Origin: a virus
IMG/VR virus record: IMGVR_UViG_3300048034_000280
Coordinates: 1 to 24,491 of that record
Reading direction: 5' to 3' (one strand)
Length of the DNA stretch: 24,491 nucleotides
Positions 22,833 through 24,491 of the stretch are shown piece by piece. Numbering within the stretch: position 1 is the first letter of the stretch; the number at the start of each line of letters is the position of its first letter. Both the position numbers and the translations under genes were made by a program. Under the pieces are notes generated by a model, which was not told the origin of the DNA, did not search any database, and worked only from the letters and a program-made list of their open reading frames with translations.

Positions 22833-24491
22833 CAGTTCTTACATAGAGTGTATATGTCTCAATGTTACTAGACCCTGAACCAATACTATCACCAGCATAG
22901 TTACCTAAAAACTCACCTACATAGTTACCAATATAGTTTTGTTGATAATTACCTTCGTAGTTTCCAGTAAAGTCTCTTGTGTAGTTACCTTCAAATGTTC
23001 GAGTAAAGTTCCTAGTATAGTTACCCTCATAGTTACCTGTGAAATCACGACTAAATGTTTCAGCACCCAAGTATGTTGATGTGCGTGTTCTAGTGAAATC
23101 CCTAGTATAGTTCCCCGTGAAGTTCCTAGAATAGTTACCAGCAAAGTCGCCTGTAAAATTAGTTTCAATTAGACGGGTGAAGTTCTGTAAGAAATCAGTT
23201 GAATAGTTACCAGTATAATTTGTAGAAACCGCCGTTGAAAAATCACAGACTGTAATCCCTCGATTACTACTTGTGCTTTGTGAATCTAACCAATTCGAAC
23301 CAACTAGATAAACATTATTATTGTTCGCATAAAAACAAAATATTCCACCCGTGCCATAATCATCATCAAAACCTACAGGGTATATTCCATTAGCAAATGT
23401 TGGTTGTGATGAGTTATTCAGAGCATAAGCACGAGTTAGGTTTTTCGTGAATGTTGCGCCATATGGGCATTGCGTTCCATTCGGGCCGGCCTGAATGTAA
23501 TCACTATTCGAATAAGGATAACTAATGCCAGACGATGCGCCAATCCAATCCTGTCCGTTTGTGGCCGCAAGACCCGGCTGATGACCTCGTATCCAAGTTA
23601 GTTGTGCGGTAGTCGCTGTCCTGATAGTCTCTGTATAACTAGGTGATTTATTTGTTCTTGAGACGCTCGCGCTCGCTGGATGACCATAATATCCATGTAA
23701 GTATGTCCCATTTGTATTGTAGTTTTCAACGCTTATGGCAGAACTACCACTGGAAGCAATTAGATTGGTAGCAGCAAACCAAGATTCAAAACTTCCAAAA
23801 GATACACGATTGGTTTGGTTACTGCTCGACCACCAATAATTGGTATTACTACTTGCCGGCCCAATAAGAACTCGTTGAGTTGCTCCTGTAGTTGCTGTGC
23901 TAATTCTAGTGAAATTACTAGTAAAATCACCAGTATAGTAACCAGTATATCCACCCGTAAATACACCAGTGGCGTTACGAGTATATGTTGATACTCTTGT
24001 TCTGGTATAGTCATTACTATAGTCACCTGTAAAGTCACGAGTAAAGTCGTCTGGTCTTGTGGCCTGACGGTTTCTTGTGAAATCGCCTAAAAAGTCTCCC
24101 GTATAGTTACCAGTATAAACTGCATCTCTAGTATAATTACCTGTGAAATTTCTAGAAAAATTTGACGTATATTGACCAACTCTCGTAAAGTTACCAGTAT
24201 AAGTAACATCATAATCTTGTTCAAACTTTGATGGTGCCCAAGAGGCTACCGCCGCACTTTCACCAAAATCATTTTGCATATAACGAAATGAAATTGTCCC
24301 AGCTGGCCCAACACCAGTTGGCAATTCATAACCAGTGATAGACCCACTGTTATTGCCACTTGGATGTTGAATAAAACCCTGATTCCAACCAGTAGTATCG
24401 ATATAAGGTGAGTATAGATACGCCAAATCGCCAACCTGAGCAACATAAGCACCACTATTCGGCGCTCGACATGTGGCACTTGCTACAGTTA
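22828..24491 (-). CDS. Tetrapeptide-repeat tail fibre-like protein, N-terminus beyond the window (partial)
   Basis: The frame is open to the window edge: reading upstream from the TTG at 24426 gives sensible sequence (NSGAYVAQVGDLAYLYSPY), so the true start lies outside and at least 554 residues are present. Order seen: an N-terminal globular part; a first block of four-residue aromatic repeats (about 23896-24213, units such as FTGN, YTRD); a globular insert of about 220 residues rich in Trp, Tyr, Asn and Gly (about 23221-23895, including NTNYWWSSSNQTNR and FGSFESWFAATN); a second repeat block (22890-23220); and a tail ending IETYTLYVRTA. The tail and repeats match the next gene, so the two are paralogues. 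The insert could be a receptor-binding or lectin-like domain, but no family was recognised. Confidence 0.8.
   Translation of the reverse strand, partial: TVASATCRAPNSGAYVAQVGDLAYLYSPYIDTTGWNQGFIQHPSGNNSGSITGYELPTGVGPAGTISFRYMQNDFGESAAVASWAPSKFEQDYDVTYTGNFTRVGQYTSNFSRNFTGNYTRDAVYTGNYTGDFLGDFTRNRQATRPDDFTRDFTGDYSNDYTRTRVSTYTRNATGVFTGGYTGYYTGDFTSNFTRISTATTGATQRVLIGPASSNTNYWWSSSNQTNRVSFGSFESWFAATNLIASSGSSAISVENYNTNGTYLHGYYGHPASASVSRTNKSPSYTETIRTATTAQLTWIRGHQPGLAATNGQDWIGASSGISYPYSNSDYIQAGPNGTQCPYGATFTKNLTRAYALNNSSQPTFANGIYPVGFDDDYGTGGIFCFYANNNNVYLVGSNWLDSQSTSSNRGITVCDFSTAVSTNYTGNYSTDFLQNFTRLIETNFTGDFAGNYSRNFTGNYTRDFTRTRTSTYLGAETFSRDFTGNYEGNYTRNFTRTFEGNYTRDFTGNYEGNYQQNYIGNYVGEFLGNYAGDSIGSGSSNIETYTLYVRTA
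22890..23220 (-). repeat. Second tetrapeptide repeat block of the partial fibre protein
   Basis: About 27 four-residue units, such as FTGNYEGNYTRNFTRTFEGN, precede the common C-terminal tail. Composition is mainly aromatic-T-[G/R]-[N/D], with fewer Ser/Arg-led units than in the 576-residue protein. Confidence 0.88.
23896..24213 (-). repeat. First tetrapeptide repeat block of the partial fibre protein
   Basis: About 26 four-residue units, such as FSRNFTGNYTRD and YTGNYTGDFLGDFTRN, with a few one- or two-residue register shifts (near VGQY and DAVY in the protein). It lies ahead of the Trp/Asn-rich insert. Confidence 0.85.

Noticed and set aside
1-24491. tRNA genes, integrase, transposase, attachment sites or a replication origin
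   Set aside because: None seen on either strand. The window is fully explained by virion genes and small early-type genes.

Overview
The window is a late structural region of a T4-like (Straboviridae-type or marine 'T4 superfamily') tailed phage with a contractile tail. Nothing in it looks bacterial: every supported gene lies on the minus strand, genes are packed with short gaps or ATGA/TAATG overlaps, and the order is the T4 virion module. The host cannot be read from the sequence. The mix of diverged T4 core genes and a very large beta-rich fibre resembles phages of marine bacteria (cyanobacteria, SAR11 or marine proteobacteria), but that is an inference.

Layout in the direction of transcription (high to low coordinates). 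(1) 24491-21086: two related tail-fibre-like proteins built from a strict four-residue repeat ([F/Y/S/R]-x-[G/R]-[N/D/T]). The first runs off the window. (2) 21049-18768: a coiled-coil protein of unknown role, a glycosyltransferase-like protein, a 2-oxoglutarate/Fe(II) oxygenase-like protein translationally coupled to it, and a small Ig-like structural protein behind its own late promoter. (3) 18755-13485: a 1756-residue fibre with internal repeats. (4) 13470-1422: the canonical T4 core in order: gp13 and gp14 (neck), gp15 (tail completion), gp16/gp17 (terminase), gp18 (sheath), gp19 (tube), gp20 (portal), an acidic prohead core protein, a 72-residue protein at the gp68-like position, gp21 (prohead protease), gp22 (scaffold), gp23 (major capsid). 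(5) 1407-1344: two hairpin terminators, the second a C(UUCG)G stem-loop with T tracts. (6) 1332-31: an early-type block of small unknown genes served by two sigma70-like promoters (TTGACA-N17-TAATAT and TTGACA-N17-TATAGT). Three of these genes (43, 53 and 51 codons) were found by translating the DNA by hand.

How the parts fit: gp20 with the core proteins, gp22 and gp21 build and mature the prohead made of gp23; gp16/gp17 fill it; gp13/14/15 join it to the gp18/gp19 tail; the fibres upstream should contact the host. Perfect T4 late promoter boxes (TATAAATA) occur before gp18, before the Ig-like gene and immediately before the 72-residue gene, so late transcription is probably re-initiated several times across the region and stopped after gp23.

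The most interesting parts are the tetrapeptide-repeat fibres, the coupled glycosyltransferase/oxygenase pair lying between fibre genes (a possible virion-modification cassette), and late-promoter boxes placed so close to start codons that leaderless late mRNAs are possible. No tRNA, CRISPR, insertion sequence, integrase or attachment site was seen, and no gene-free stretch exceeds 300 bases.
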